Positions 44,868 through 55,938 of a stretch of 64,000 nt of DNA are shown piece by piece. The notes below the pieces were generated by a model, which was not told the DNA's origin, did no database searches, and was given only the letters and a program-made list of their open reading frames with translations. The first letter of the stretch is position 1, and every line of letters starts with the position of its first letter. The DNA is taken from assembly GCA_933207985.1 (NCBI GenBank), contig OW240917.1, forward strand, positions 104,380,756 through 104,444,755, in the 5' to 3' direction. The position numbers and the translations under genes are program-made. The stretch is from Pelobates cultripes (lineage: Eukaryota > Chordata > Amphibia > Anura > Pelobatidae).

Positions 44868-45888
44868 TTTTATTGTTCTTACTGTAAAGAAAAAAATCCT
44901 TTTGTTTAAATGAAAATGCCTTTCTTCTTGTCTCAATGGGTGACCTCTTGTCTGTTGTATATTCCTGTTAATAAACAGGTTAGCACACTGTGTTTTATAT
45001 TGACCCTGTATATATTTGTATAGTTTTATCATATCCCCTCTGAGTCAACTTTTTTTCTAAAGAAAACATATAATTTTTTTAGATTCTTAGTTCATAACTA
45101 ATCTTTGACATCCCCCTTATTAATTTTGGAGCTCAACTGTGTACTTTTATTGCTATATCCTTCTTTAAACCAGGTGCTTAAATTGCACCTCATATTCAAG
45201 GTGGGATCTTACCATTTATTTATGAGGCGGTAAAATTATATTACAATCACATGAATCAATTACTCTTTTTATACATGACAGCAATTTACTAGCTTTTGCA
45301 ATGACTTACCTACATTCACTCTGTTGCCTACTTTATCTATAATTGTTCCCATGCCCTTTTTATTTACTTGAATCCCTAATTCAATCCTATTTAATATATA
45401 TGTGGCTTGTAAGTTCCTTATTTCAAAATGTATGACTTTGTAGTTATCAATATTGAGTTTCATCTGTCACCTGCCTGCCTAGTGTCACAATTTATCCAAT
45501 CCCTCTGTAGAGAAATTGCATCATGTTTTTTTCTGTATTATCATAGTGATAATTTTGTATCAACTGCCACCCCAGACACATGACTTTAATTGCCCACTTC
45601 AAATTAATTTATAAACATATTAAAGAGAAGTGGACCAAGCACAGAATCCTGAGATACTCCACATACCACTTTTGTCCAATTTGAAAATTTTCCATTTACA
45701 ACTACTCTGCACTCTACCTTTACGCCAGCATTTTATGCAAGAACACAATTTTTCATCTAGACCAACTAATTTCAGTTGTAATAGTCACCTTTTAGTTCAA
45801 ATTATACTGAATGCTTTACCAAAATCCAAATAGATCACATCCACTGGAACACCCTAATCTACATAAGTGATTATAGCTACAGTTAGGG
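44868..45888 (-). pseudogene. CR1-type LINE, reverse transcriptase C-terminal part
   Basis: Minus-strand frames give the CR1 ORF2 thumb and C-terminal region: I-K-L-Y-K-Y-I-Q-G-Q-Y (about 45000), a Q-E-E-R-H-F-H-L-N-K-R and F-F-T-V-R-T-I segment, and further upstream M-K-L-N-I-D-N-Y-K-V-I-H-F with A-T-Y-I-L-N-R-I-E-L (45269-45463). Upstream of that, 45600-45885 covers the region containing the RT active site in antisense, broken by stops. The gene would copy LINE RNA at its target. It is cut at 45888 by the Gmr1-like insertion and resumes at 56986. At 44868 another LTR cuts off the 3' end. Confidence 0.85.
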
Positions 45889-46362
45889 TGTAGAGGAATA
45901 GTAGAGTTGAATGCAGCTTCCAAGACGAATCTCCCAAGCAATTAAAACTAGACTTCATGAAGGGTACAAAAGGGATAGTGTTTTATTGATGCCACACTGG
46001 CTTTTATGGAAATCCTCCTGCAAGAGGACCTCCCACAGTAAACAAAAGTGACAATCAATCATGGTACAGATTTAGAGTAAAACCCTCCCTTCCTCTGCCT
46101 GGGAGATAATGAGATAAGTTAAGGAATAACCCAATTATCTCCAGGCAAAAGGCACACAATTTCCCCAAAACTTAGAACATCCATTTACACACATGGTATC
46201 CCTACAAATGACATGTCCCCTGATAGCCCCGATCTGGGAGACCAATATATTCAAATTTCACTCAGATCAGTTCAGGGGTTCTCAAAAAGTATTGAAGTCT
46301 TAGTTCACCGACCACACACGAGGCTCCTGCCCAAAACAGTTCCATGAATTCAGTGTGTAGTC
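45889..46362 (-). repeat. Gmr1-like 3' LTR, distal part (left of the ERV)
   Basis: It starts TGTAGAGGAATAG and holds the family's 'CTTTTATGGAAATCCTCC', 'CTGCCTGGGAGATAATGAG' and 'CCCAAAACAGTTCCATGAA' blocks. It stops at AGTC, where the ERV begins. Confidence 0.75.
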
Positions 46363-47964
46363 TGTGGGGATATTTATGGGATAATAATAGTAAACAGTTG
46401 AGAATTGCCCACTAATTCAATTCTCAGATCCCAAAGAACGTTTATCGTAAGTGAAATGTATTTCATATAAATAATCACAATGTATAAAAATAGATTTTAT
46501 TTATGATAACCAATAATTAACAAATAATATTATGTAACATGCATGACAATAATCAATGAATATTCAGTATAAAATTATATGCAATACAAAGAAATGGGTA
46601 TTACGTTTCAATGGCTAAATAGCATTATCTGTCAAGACTTCTACGATTTATGACTAGCTTCCACAGACTGAAAGTGAAACTTTTCACACAGAGAACAGAA
46701 TTCCTCAGAGTGCAGCATAAGGTCGTAAAGTTTAGCAGACAGTTAGAATAACCCTTTCAATGCTGGCTAGATCTCCTAGGTAGTTAAGATCTATTCTTAT
46801 GTATTTTTAAATAAAATAACATTTAAACCAGTTCATTAGCCATTTCCTGAAAACAATCCAATAAGAGAATCTACATATTATATAAGCAGATTTTTAATTT
46901 GTCTAAAAGATATCTATCTTAAATTAGAGCAAATCAATACACCTGGATAAAAACAGCGGTATGCTAACACGTGATAATATCACATCAATATATAATTATT
47001 CTTAATTCCACCTGCAGAATGGAATGTTTATAACTATATATTCTTTAGTTAACTAAGATTTCTTAATATGGAAATCTGACCGTGCTTTATCCAGTCATAT
47101 ATAATGCTATTAATCATTTTAATTAATTTAATTTAATTAAATGAAACCAGTATAATTACCAGTTGAGTAGATATTTCATCCGATTGGTAGTCTCTCTGCA
47201 TGGAGGTGTTGGTTAGAAAGTCAGTAAATTCTAAGTGTTAGAGTTTTAGGAGTAGAGTGTTAGTCTCAGATGTTGTCCGAGTTGGAGTCCCCAAACTTCC
47301 AATTCCTCTCTCCTCTCCTTTGCATATCTTGCATCTGCCTCCTCTCTCGTATCTATCTTCCCTTTGTCTTAACTTTTAAAGGGCCAGACTCTCTGTACGT
47401 CATCAGTTGATAACCCAATAGAAGCACTAGAGGTGTGGTTATCTTCCAGATCGCAAATTAGTTATTTGGTCTGTAGAGGGCAGTCTTGTCCCACTAAACA
47501 TACCTATCCAGGAAAGAGTTAACTTTTCCTGGTGGCTATTTTGACGTCATTTTGCGTTATCTTTATAGCGCCATAATTCAAAATTTCAAAAGGATTTCTT
47601 AAATTTTGTCCAGACTTTGTGTCTGCAATTCCTGCCATAATTTCTGATATGACAGATCATGAACTAAGTTTACCCTTTTCCATACAATGGTACCTTATAT
47701 ATATAGACAGTTAAATATTAAATTATTTAATCTTCTCTGTCACAATTGTCTGGGTTTAGATTTGATTATATTCTTCTTATCACTTGTTTATACTATGCAT
47801 TCCTTAGCTCTGGCAAAGAGGCCAGTCTTACAGAAAGAAATCTAGTGTCTTCTTTGTTAATTTGAAATAACAAAATGGAGTCTGGTCTGTTCAGAGCGAC
47901 TCAGAATATACACTTTTAGTTTCTATCTTAGCACAAAATGTCTGCCGATATAAATACTCTGACA
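46363..47964 (-). repeat. ERV 3' LTR
   Basis: It is 1602 bp with TG/CA ends. Differences from the other LTR include GTTAAGATC versus GTTAATATC near 46790 and a short indel in the CTCTCGTATCTATC region near 47345. Confidence 0.93.
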
Positions 47965-47979
47965 TAACCCCCCTTTAGT
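47965..47979 (-). other. ERV polypurine tract
   Basis: The minus strand reads ACTAAAGGGGGGTTA immediately before the 3' LTR; this is where plus-strand DNA synthesis would start. Confidence 0.8.
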
Positions 47980-48047
47980 GCATTTCATAGCCAAAATTAA
48001 TTTAGCTTATGAATAAGCACTATAGAAGTTACAGACATATTGTGCAA

Positions 48048-49095
48048 TCACATCATTTCTAACATAGGCCCGTGCGTGGAATGAACATTTTTGTATATAT
48101 TTGTACCTGTAAAAGTTTTGAACTTTACACTTAGTACAATCAACCATAATATCATTATTACATAGTACATTGTTTTCATTTGAAAAATGTCTTTGGGAGT
48201 TACATATGGTATGGCCAATAAAAAGCAAATCTCCATACGTTCCGGATCAATTAAGAGAGGTATAGCGCTCCCCATCTCAAAGGCCAGATTCAATTGCATA
48301 GGCCCAATTGTCTCTCCATCCACATTGGCAAGCATCGCATTAACAATATCCTTGGATACAAATACAGAGGTATGCGTCCCCCTGCCAATTCGATCATTCC
48401 AGTTTGCACTTCGTCGAGAAAAGCAAGTGTGTGGAACAATATTGGGTCATGCAGAAATAGAAGTTCACGCTTAAATAAGTCATGACTTTGGTGCAACTCA
48501 GTGGATTTGGCAATTAACTCCGAATGCAAATTTGTTGTAACAACTGTGTCTTCCACAATAGTTAACACGTCTTGGAGAAGTGTTCTTTGCTGTTGTATCA
48601 CCTGATGAATATCGTTAATGTGTTGCTTTAGCGCATAGATTTCCATATCCAGCTTTGGACAGTAATAGAGTTGGCTGCAGACATTCCAGTTGCGACAACT
48701 GCACCGACAGTGGCACAAACTAATGCAACAATTATGGCGGTGAGGAACCTTTTGGGTCGGTTGCTCATCGGAATAGAACTGGATACAAATGGTTTCCGGG
48801 CTTGCTCCAAGATGTTTCGCACACGGTCCTGTGCTCTTTGGAGGTGCATCTGGTACCAAGTCTGTAACTCAGGAAGCTGCATCGATGAAATGTTGTATGC
48901 CTTCTCGATGGAAATCTTGGGGTCCAAGCTGACGAACACACGTCGGGTCAGGATCCTCTTCTCTGTTAAGATGAACCCTGGTGTCTCTTGAATCAGGATG
49001 CCGGAGGATGGTCCCATCTCTGCGATCGGGTCGGTCCGTAGCTCTTGGCACAGGAGCAGTACGATCCAGAAACACGCCACATCCTTCTTGGACAT
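48048..49095 (-). pseudogene. ERV envelope-like region, frameshifted
   Basis: The first frame (49095-48628) starts with a hydrophobic signal-like leader (A-C-F-W-I-V-L-L-L-C) and has about 115 residues before R-P-K-R, a furin-type site. A hydrophobic, Ala/Val/Gly-rich stretch follows, as in a fusion peptide. Frame breaks near 48650 and 48330 move the reading to 48859-48290, with a heptad-like Q/L/I-rich helix, and then 48335-48048, with a membrane-like M-I-L-W-L-I-V-L. The surface part is far shorter than a usual retroviral SU, and I see no CX6CC motif. So this is either an internally deleted env or an unusual type. It is not expected to give a working protein. Confidence 0.65.
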
Positions 49096-49565
49096 CTTTC
49101 GACAGTCACGGATCAGGAACTCGTTTCAGACTTATCTACTAATGATTCAAGGTTTGTTAAGCATACAAACTTATAACAGTGTGACATCACTTGGCCTAGG
49201 ACAACACATTATTACGATTCATCAACATATGTATTCTCTCTAATTCTATTTTTATAACTTCATCTCTCACTACATTTATTACTGACTCTTCAGTAATTTG
49301 CCTATAGCAGTTAAACAAGCTAGTAACCTGCTTATAAAATGTAGTTATTGGATGGCAAGGAAATGGTTAATGACAGGAACGTACATGAGATCATGGCACA
49401 TCACAACATTTCACATCATACTATACCACGTGAATCAAGCATTCATCCAGGTTAGTCGTTCATCCTTCTGCATCCGAATCCACACCTATAATCCTTAATT
49501 GAGATTTAGGATGACAAGCACGCAACTGGTTAATGTGAACCCACTTTTCAATAAAATCACCATCC

Positions 49566-50840
49566 TTAGGAATTTTTAATCTTGTACGCTACTGGGGAAA
49601 TTTTGTCAATAATGACATATGGCCCTTTCCAAGAAGGTAAAAATTTATTTTCCTTTACTTGATTTCGCGCAAAGTTATACAGATAGACTTGATCTGTTAT
49701 CTCATATTCCTTTTTCGTGGTTTTTAGATCGTAATAGGTCTTAACCCCTGTCGCTGCTTTTTCTAGATTCTTTTGGGCAAAAGCAAACGCATGCTGTAAA
49801 TGCTTGCGCAAATCTTCGATATACTGATGCGTAGTGGCAGCATTGATCAAGTTATGATCCGAAGTACGATATAGTAAATGCTGTGGTAAAACCATCTTTC
49901 TTCCTGTCATCAATTCAAAAGGTGACAATTTGGTAGCAGTGCTAGGTGTAGCTCTAATCGCCATTAAAACTAGGGGCAATTTAATGTCCCAGTCTTTACC
50001 AGACTCCTTAACATACTTCTTCAGAATATTAACGATAGACTGGTTATATCGCTCTACCCCCCCGCTAGACGCAGCGCGGTATGCAATATGTAGCTTTCGT
50101 TTAACACCTAGAATGTTCCACATCTTAGCCATTACTTCGCTGGTAAAATGACTACCTCTGTCTGACTCAATTCTTTGAGGCAGACCGAACCTGGAAAAGA
50201 CATGGTTAATCAACAAAGTGGCGCACACGGTACTCGTGTTCTCTTTACAAGGCAAACATTCTATCCACTTTGTGTAAATACATGTAACAGTTAACATGTA
50301 TTTGTTACCTCTTGAAGATCTTGTTACAGGACCTATAAAGTCAATCTGAATATCAGACCAGGGTAATGACACCCCCCTCTTCTGAAGTGGTGCACAATGG
50401 GTTGGACCATGGGGTTGATATTGCGGACAAATCAAGCATCCCTGACAGTATGTCTTAACATCCCTTAACATGTGTGGCCAATATGCATAATCACGCAATA
50501 TCTCATATGTGATCTTATCACCACGATGCCCAGATGTAGGTGCATCATGTGCGTGTTGGAGCATTAACCCTCTGTATACAGTTGGGACTACCCATTGTTG
50601 TATACCATGTTTAGAAGTTCTGACCAGCAACCCATCCATGATACTAAATTGGACTTTATATCTCATCAAGATTCGTAAATCTTCATTATTTTTGCAATCC
50701 TCATCTGTGATGGGATTGGCAGTAGGGTCTTCTATATGTTTATAGAATATGCCTATGACGGGATCATTCTTTTGACTAGTAATCAGGTCATCACTAGGAG
50801 CTTCTTGACTCCATTGCACGACATTTAAGTCGGCATTATC
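49566..50840 (-). CDS. ERV integrase, C-terminal pol remnant
   Basis: An uninterrupted frame reaches from 19 nt inside the 5' LTR to 49566. From the first start-like codon at 50819 it has 417 residues. An HHCC zinc module has H91, H98, C125 and C128. The catalytic D,D35E triad is D160, D220 and E256 (in D-I-Q-I-D-F, E-S-D-R-G and G-G-V-E-R). A C-terminal domain with a W-K-G-P-Y segment follows at about 400. It would join viral DNA to the host chromosome. The natural N-terminal context (RT and RNase H) is deleted, and the frame now starts right after the primer site. No stops or missing catalytic residues were seen. Confidence 0.9.
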   Translation of the reverse strand, partial: DNADLNVVQWSQEAPSDDLITSQKNDPVIGIFYKHIEDPTANPITDEDCKNNEDLRILMRYKVQFSIMDGLLVRTSKHGIQQWVVPTVYRGLMLQHAHDAPTSGHRGDKITYEILRDYAYWPHMLRDVKTYCQGCLICPQYQPHGPTHCAPLQKRGVSLPWSDIQIDFIGPVTRSSRGNKYMLTVTCIYTKWIECLPCKENTSTVCATLLINHVFSRFGLPQRIESDRGSHFTSEVMAKMWNILGVKRKLHIAYRAASSGGVERYNQSIVNILKKYVKESGKDWDIKLPLVLMAIRATPSTATKLSPFELMTGRKMVLPQHLLYRTSDHNLINAATTHQYIEDLRKHLQHAFAFAQKNLEKAATGVKTYYDLKTTKKEYEITDQVYLYNFARNQVKENKFLPSWKGPYVIIDKISPVAYKIKNS

Positions 50841-50855
50841 TCAGCAGTGCCTCCA
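50839..50855 (-). other. ERV primer-binding-site candidate
   Basis: On the minus strand, 3 nt after the 5' LTR, TGGAGGCACTGCTGAGA begins with the TGG expected to pair with a tRNA 3' CCA. I could not name the tRNA. Confidence 0.6.
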
Positions 50856-50858
50856 ATA

Positions 50859-52463
50859 TGTGGGGATATTTATGGGATAATAATAGTAAACAGTTGAGAA
50901 TTGCCCACTAATTCAATTCTCAGATCCCAAAGAACGTTTATCGTAAGTGAAATGTATTTCATATAAATAATCACAATGTATAAAAATAGATTTTATTTAT
51001 GATAACCAATAATTAACAAATAATATTATGTAACATGCATGACAATAATCAATGAATATTCAGTATAAAATTATATGCAATACAAAGAAATGGGTATTAC
51101 GTTTCAATGGCTAAATAGCATTATCTGTCAAGACTTCTACGATTTATGACTAGCTTCCACAGACTGAAAGTGAAACTTTTCACACAGAGAACAGAATTCC
51201 TCAGAGTGCAGCATAAGGTCGTAAAGTTTAGCAGACAGTTAGAATAACCCTTTCAATGCTGGCTAGATCTCCTAGGTAGTTAATATCTATTCTTATGTAT
51301 TTTTAAATAAAATAACATTTAAACCAGTTCATTAGCCATTTCCTGAAAACAATCCAATAAGAGAATCTACATATTATATAAGCAGATTTTTAATTTGTCT
51401 AAAAGATATCTATCTTAATTTAGAGCAAATCAATACACCTGGATAAAAACAGCGGTATGCTAACACGTGATAATATCACATCAATATATAATTATTCTTA
51501 ATTCCACCTGCAGAATGGAATGTTTATAACTATATATTCTTTAGTTAACTAAGATTTCTTAATATGGAAATCTGACCGTGCTTTATCCAGTCATATATAA
51601 TGCTATTAATACATTTTAATTAATTTAATTTAATTAAATGAAACCAGTATAATTACCAGTTGAGTAGATATTTCATCCGATTGGTAGTCTCTCTGCATGG
51701 AGGTGTTGGTTAGAAAGTCAGTAAATTCTAAGTGTTAGAGTTTTAGGAGTAGAGTGTTAGTCTCAGATGTTGTCCGAGTTGGAGTCCCCAAACTTCCAAT
51801 TCCTCTCTCCTCTCCTTTGCATATCTTGCATCTGCCTCCTCTCGTGTCTTTCTATCTTCCCTTTGTCTTAACTTTTAAAGGGCCAGACTCTCTGTACGTC
51901 ATCAGTTGATAACCCAATAGAAGCACTAGAGGTGTGGTTATCTTCCAGATCGCAAATTAGTTATTTGGTCTGTAGAGGGCAGTCTTGTCCCACTAAACAT
52001 ACCTATCCAGGAAAGAGTTAACTTTTCCTGGTGGCTATTTTGACGTCATTTTGCGTTATCTTTATAGCGCCATAATTCAAAATTTCAAAAGGATTTCTTA
52101 AATTTTGTCCAGACTTAGCGTCTGCAATTCCTGCCATAATTTCTGATATGACAGATCATGAACTAAGTTTACCCTTTTCCATACAATGGTACCTTATATA
52201 TATAGACAGTTAAATATTAAATTATTTAATCTTCTCTGTCACAATTGTCTGGGTTTAGATTTGATTATATTCTTCTTATCACTTGTTTATACTATGCCTT
52301 CCTTAGCTCTGGCAAAGAGGCCAGTCTTACAGAAAGAAATCTAGTGTCTTCTTTGTTAATTTGAAATAACAAAATGGAGTCTGGTCTGTTCAGAGCGACT
52401 CAGAATATACACTTTTAGTTTCTATCTTAGCACAAAATGTCTGCCGATATAAATACTCTGACA
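50859..52463 (-). repeat. ERV 5' LTR
   Basis: It is 1605 bp with the same ends as the 3' LTR. The primer-site-like sequence lies 3 nt beyond its inner end. Confidence 0.93.
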
Positions 52464-52467
52464 AGTC

Positions 52468-52876
52468 GATCAATTTCAAAAAAGCCAAATAAACGAATAA
52501 ACCCACGAACGGAGCCTCCTGGCTCATAGGAGGGATTGATCACCATTGAAACCAAACTGCTGAATGGTGCTCTCCTGGCTGTTCAGCAACAAAAGGAAGC
52601 AGGCGTTCATACGTTTTCAGCGGTGTTCGGGAAGTCGAGTGTCCGATTTTAGTTCCAGACACTCAACGAACAAGTCTCGCTGCCTCCTTTCGTGCAAACA
52701 AGATGGCCGCCCAGAGAGCGTTTAATAGACTGTTCCCTTTGAAGATAATGAGCCAGGAAGGTGGTCGGTGTTCAGCAGATTAATCTACCGAACCAGTAAA
52801 TACAAAATAACCAAAATAAAGCAGAAAATCCCTAAATGAAGAAGAAAATAAAGAAAATGAGTCTATTTTTTTCACA
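52468..52876 (-). repeat. Gmr1-like 3' LTR, proximal part (right of the ERV)
   Basis: It resumes after the second AGTC and ends TTTTTTCACA. 'CAGCGGTGTTCGGGAAGTCGAG' and 'CAAGATGGCCGCCC' match the corresponding places in copy C (44640-44760), showing that the two halves belong to one LTR. Confidence 0.78.
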
Positions 52877-52954
52877 ATACTCCCCTTAGTTCCATGGGTC
52901 GGCATACCCGCCTAGACCCTGTTGGGTTGGCTTGAGGATGTCCGGGTAACATAG

Positions 52955-53443
52955 TTATATATCAAAGTATGTTTGGCGGGAAAGACCATCCGCATTACCA
53001 TTCTGCTTGCCCGAGCAATATTGTAGGGTAAAGGTGTATGGTTGCAAGGCTAAGCTCCAGCGGAGCAACCGGGGATTGTCTCCAGAGACTCGGTTGAGCC
53101 AAACTAGGGGGTTGTGGTCAGTTAGTAGGGTGAATGCACGGCCATAAAGGTACGGTTGGAGATTCTTTAGTGCCCATACTAGTGCCAGGCACTCTTTCTC
53201 CACGGTGGCATGGCTGACTTCTCGGGGTAATAGTTTGCGACTGATATATGCCACCGGGTGCTCCATTCCATCTTCCCCCACTTGGCTCAGCATGGCTCCC
53301 AGCCCAAACATGGAGGCATCTGTGTGAACAAGAAAGGTTTTAGTAGGGTCTGGGGCCACCAATACTGGAGCCTTGCTTAAGGCAGATCTCAGTCTCTGGA
53401 AAGCTGTTGCACACTCCGGGGACCATGCTACCTGTTTGGGCAA
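52955..53443 (-). pseudogene. Gmr1-like RNase H
   Basis: The frame is open for 162 residues. The catalytic landmarks are all readable: V-H-T-D-A-S (D), V-E-K-E-C-L-A-L (E), L-L-T-D-H-N-P-L (D) and G-N-A-D-G-L-S-R (D). The enzyme removes element RNA from RNA-DNA hybrids during cDNA synthesis. It is separated from the RT frame by a stop near 53505 (reading ...A-G-Y-*-R-K-F). It is the best preserved domain of this element and lies at the 3' end of pol, directly before the polypurine tract, as the permuted order predicts. Confidence 0.9.
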
Positions 53444-53506
53444 GGACTTCTTGGTTAAGTCGGTGAGGGGTTTGGCCAGGGCACTATACTCTGGGACAAA
53501 TTTCCG

Positions 53507-54271
53507 TTAATACCCAGCTGTGCCTAAGAAGGCCAACACTTGCGTTTTCGTGCGGGGCTGGGGCCAATTGGCTATAGCCTCCACTTTGGCTGGTTCGGAA
53601 CGCTGTTTCCCAGAACCTACTCTATGCCCTAGGTATTGGACCTCTGCCATACCCACATGACATTTCTTGGGTTTCAGAGTGAGCCCTGCCTCCTGTATCC
53701 TCCCAAATACTGTAGCCAAGTGCATCAGGTGGGCTTTCCATGTGCCGCTATAGATAGCAATATGATCTAAGTAGGCACATGCGAAGTCCTGCATTCCCTC
53801 CAGAAATCGGTCCGCCATCCATTAAAAAGTGGCCAAAGCATTCTTCCTCCCACAGGGCATAACCCGAAATTGGTATAGCCTGAATGGGGTGACGAATGCC
53901 GACTTGGGTATGGTGGCCGAGTCTAGTGGGTAGTCTAGGGTAGTTAGGAAGTGCCCGCTGACCATGTGATCAAGCAATTTGTCGATCCGGGGCATGGGGT
54001 AAGCATCAGTTATAGCCTGGTCATTCAGTTTCCGGTAGTCAATACAGAAGCAAGTCGTACCGTCTCGCTTCGGTACTAAAACTACCTGTGACGCCCAGGG
54101 ACTTTGGGAAGCTTCAATTACCCCTAGGTCTAGCATGTCCTGTATTTCCTTCCACATACTGGCCCGCACTGCTGCCGGAATACGGTAGGGTTGCTGCTGT
54201 AGGGGGGCTTCTCCCTGCGTCTCTACCGGGTAGACTGTGGCTGAGGTGTACACGGGTAGGCTGGAGAACAA
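53507..54271 (-). pseudogene. Gmr1-like reverse transcriptase, two broken frames
   Basis: The first frame (54271-53822) has S-P-W-A-S-Q-V-V-L-V-P-K-R-D-G, F-C-I-D-Y-R-K-L-N and A-Y-P-M-P-R-I-D. L-T-T-L-D then follows, but the segment up to F-V-T-P-F-R-L-Y-Q-F is shortened, and M-P-C-G-R-K-N-A differs from the common M-P-F-G-L-K-N-A. A stop then separates the second frame (53818-53507), whose active site reads Y-L-D-H-I-A where Y-x-D-D is required, followed by H-V-G-M-A-E-V-Q-Y-L-G-H and A-F-L-G. The missing catalytic D and the internal stop mean it is inactive. Confidence 0.9.
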
Positions 54272-54606
54272 CCCCCGTATTCCTGGAGCAGTTGTTTTTC
54301 GTCTGCCTTCTGTATAGGATCTAACTTTTCTCCCAGCCCGACCTGTTCTAAGGTACCTTGGTTAACTGCCAGCAGATCTGGTAAGGGGAAGCCCTCACTG
54401 TCATCTGTGGACGGGGCACAGATGGCTGCCACGTCCTCGGTGAGCTCAACGTACGGCTTCAGCATGTTCACATGAAAGGCCCGTCTGATCCTTTCATCTG
54501 AACATTTGGCTACAATATAGGTGGTGTCACTAATCAGCACCACCACTTTAAAAAGCCCTTGCCAAGCTGCCTGTAGCTTGTCCTTTTTGGAGGGTCTGAG
54601 GGCCAA
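54223..54606 (-). pseudogene. Gmr1-like post-integrase segment linking IN to RT
   Basis: M-A-L-R-P-S-K-K-D-K-L, then W-Q-G-L-F-K-V-V and F-H-V-N-M-L-K-P-Y are the tail end of a Ty3/gypsy integrase (G-P-Y/F-like region). Here an acidic linker follows and the frame runs into the N-terminal part of RT (overlap at 54223-54271 in another frame). This physical join of integrase tail to RT is the direct evidence for the IN-before-RT order. Confidence 0.85.
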
Positions 54607-54707
54607 TACCTTTTGCCCTACCTCCAGGACCCTATCTCGTGCCCCCCTGTCGTACCACCGTTTCTGTCATTTCTGAGCCACTTGCAGGTTCTCCCGGACT
54701 GAGTCGG

Positions 54708-55404
54708 TCAGACCCTGCGATTGGTCTCAAAACTACAGTACGTATGGTAGAATGGGGATCCCTTCCTCTCCCGTGTTGCCCTCCCAGTGCTCCCGTATGA
54801 GGTCCAGGGGTCCCCGGACTTTTCTCTCGTATAGGACTTCGAAGGGGAAGAACCCGGTGGACGCCTGGGGCACTTCCCGGTAGGCAAACAGGAGAAGGGG
54901 CAGGAATTTCTCCCAGTGAACGTAAGACTCAGTGAACGCCGTGAGCATTTGCTTGAGCGTGCCATTGAACCATTCACAGAGGCCTTTGGTTTGGGGGTGT
55001 TAAGGTGAGCTAAACAAGGGTTTTACCCTGCAGCTCTGCCACAATTGTTGGGTCACAGTTGCAGTGAACTGTGTTCCCTGATCGGACAGGATTTCCCTGG
55101 GGTAGCCTACCCTACAAAAGACTTTGACTAGAGCCTCTACTACTGTTTCTGCCTCAATCTTGGACAGCACCACATCCTCAGGGTATCTGGTGGCGTAGTG
55201 CACCACCGTGAGGATGTAGCGTTTTCCTGAGGAGCTGGGTTTGCTGAGGGGCCCTATTAGATCTATTGCCACTCTGTAGAATGGCTCTTCTATTATGGGC
55301 AATGAGCGTAACTTGGCCTTAGGATGGTCCCCCCTCTTCCCTATCCATTGACATATAATCATGTCCGACAGTAAGTCTGCAAATCTTTTGATATCCCGGG
55401 CCAA
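54708..55404 (-). pseudogene. Gmr1-like integrase core
   Basis: The first frame (55404-55000) carries a degenerate zinc-binding end (C-Q-W-I-G-K), then V-A-I-D-L-I-G-P-L (first D), T-V-V-H-Y-A-T-R-Y-P-E and I-L-S-D-Q-G-T-Q-F (second D). A TAA stop at about 55000 interrupts just before H-P-Q-T-K-G-L-C-E-W-F-N-G-T-L-K (catalytic E), which continues as L-P-L-L-L-F-A-Y-R-E-V-P and P-F-E-V-L-Y. All three acidic residues can be located. Integrase inserts element cDNA into the host. It lies upstream of RT on the minus strand. Confidence 0.88.
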
Positions 55405-55525
55405 AAGAATGTCTGGGTAAGGCGGTCCTTAGTCTTCTTGATACCCAGATGTCCTGCTAGCAGGATATCATGGCTGAGCTTTAGGAGCTCTGCTCTGAAC
55501 TTGCGGGGTACCACTAGCTGTCTCT

Positions 55526-55887
55526 TTATAACTTAGGCCACCACACTCCCCACTCCCCCTGTGACCCAGTAAAGGAGTCCCTTTTCCCAGCGGAAACCCT
55601 CCTGGGCATTACCTTCCTGTAACCGGCTAACGTGGGGTCTGTCTGCTGAGCTTGGCCAAAATCTTGGGGGGTGCCCCAGAAAGGGACAGGGTCAGGGGAC
55701 ACTACGGGGTTTCGGTTCCTACCTGTGGTTCCTCGGAGTGTGCCAGTCCATCTCGACGGGCTTGTGCCCTGGTAGTCACGGGGCAGGTCCCGGCTGGATC
55801 GGGGTTTGTCAGTTGAGAAGTTGGGCACCCCAAATAGTTCCCCAACAGTACTTCCGTGGGTAGGCCGGACATAATGCCTACTTCCAT
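55526..55887 (-). pseudogene. Gmr1-like protease-integrase linker region
   Basis: Two overlapping frames, neither with catalytic motifs. M-E-V-G-I-M-S-G-L-P-T-E-V-L-L-G-N fits the region after a retropepsin, and A-Q-Q-T-D-P-T-L-A-G-Y-R-K resembles the 'Q-x-D-P-x-L' start of Ty3/gypsy integrases. The function is inferred only from position. Confidence 0.6.
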
Positions 55888-55938
55888 GTGCTTGGCCCCT
55901 GTGCCCTAGTTTAAGTGTACCTGAGCTGTGGGCAGCTT

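Larger units (their letters stand above)
46363..52463 (-). mobile_element. Endogenous retrovirus with two LTRs; gag, protease and RT deleted
   Basis: Direct repeats of about 1.6 kb (46363-47964 and 50859-52463) start TGTGGGGATATT and end ACTCTGACA. The 4-bp target duplication AGTC flanks the whole (46359-46362 and 52464-52467). The 2.9-kb interior, on the minus strand, holds a primer-site-like sequence, an integrase frame and a short Env-like region, then a polypurine tract. By eye the LTRs differ at about ten places (below 1%), so the insertion is young. Four-base duplications are typical of gamma- and epsilon-type integrases. Gag, protease and RT are absent. The provirus sits inside the Gmr1-like 3' LTR. 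Confidence 0.93.

Noticed and set aside
48187..48991. Plus-strand frames of up to 106 codons
   Set aside because: They are antisense to the ERV Env-like region and show no motifs of their own.
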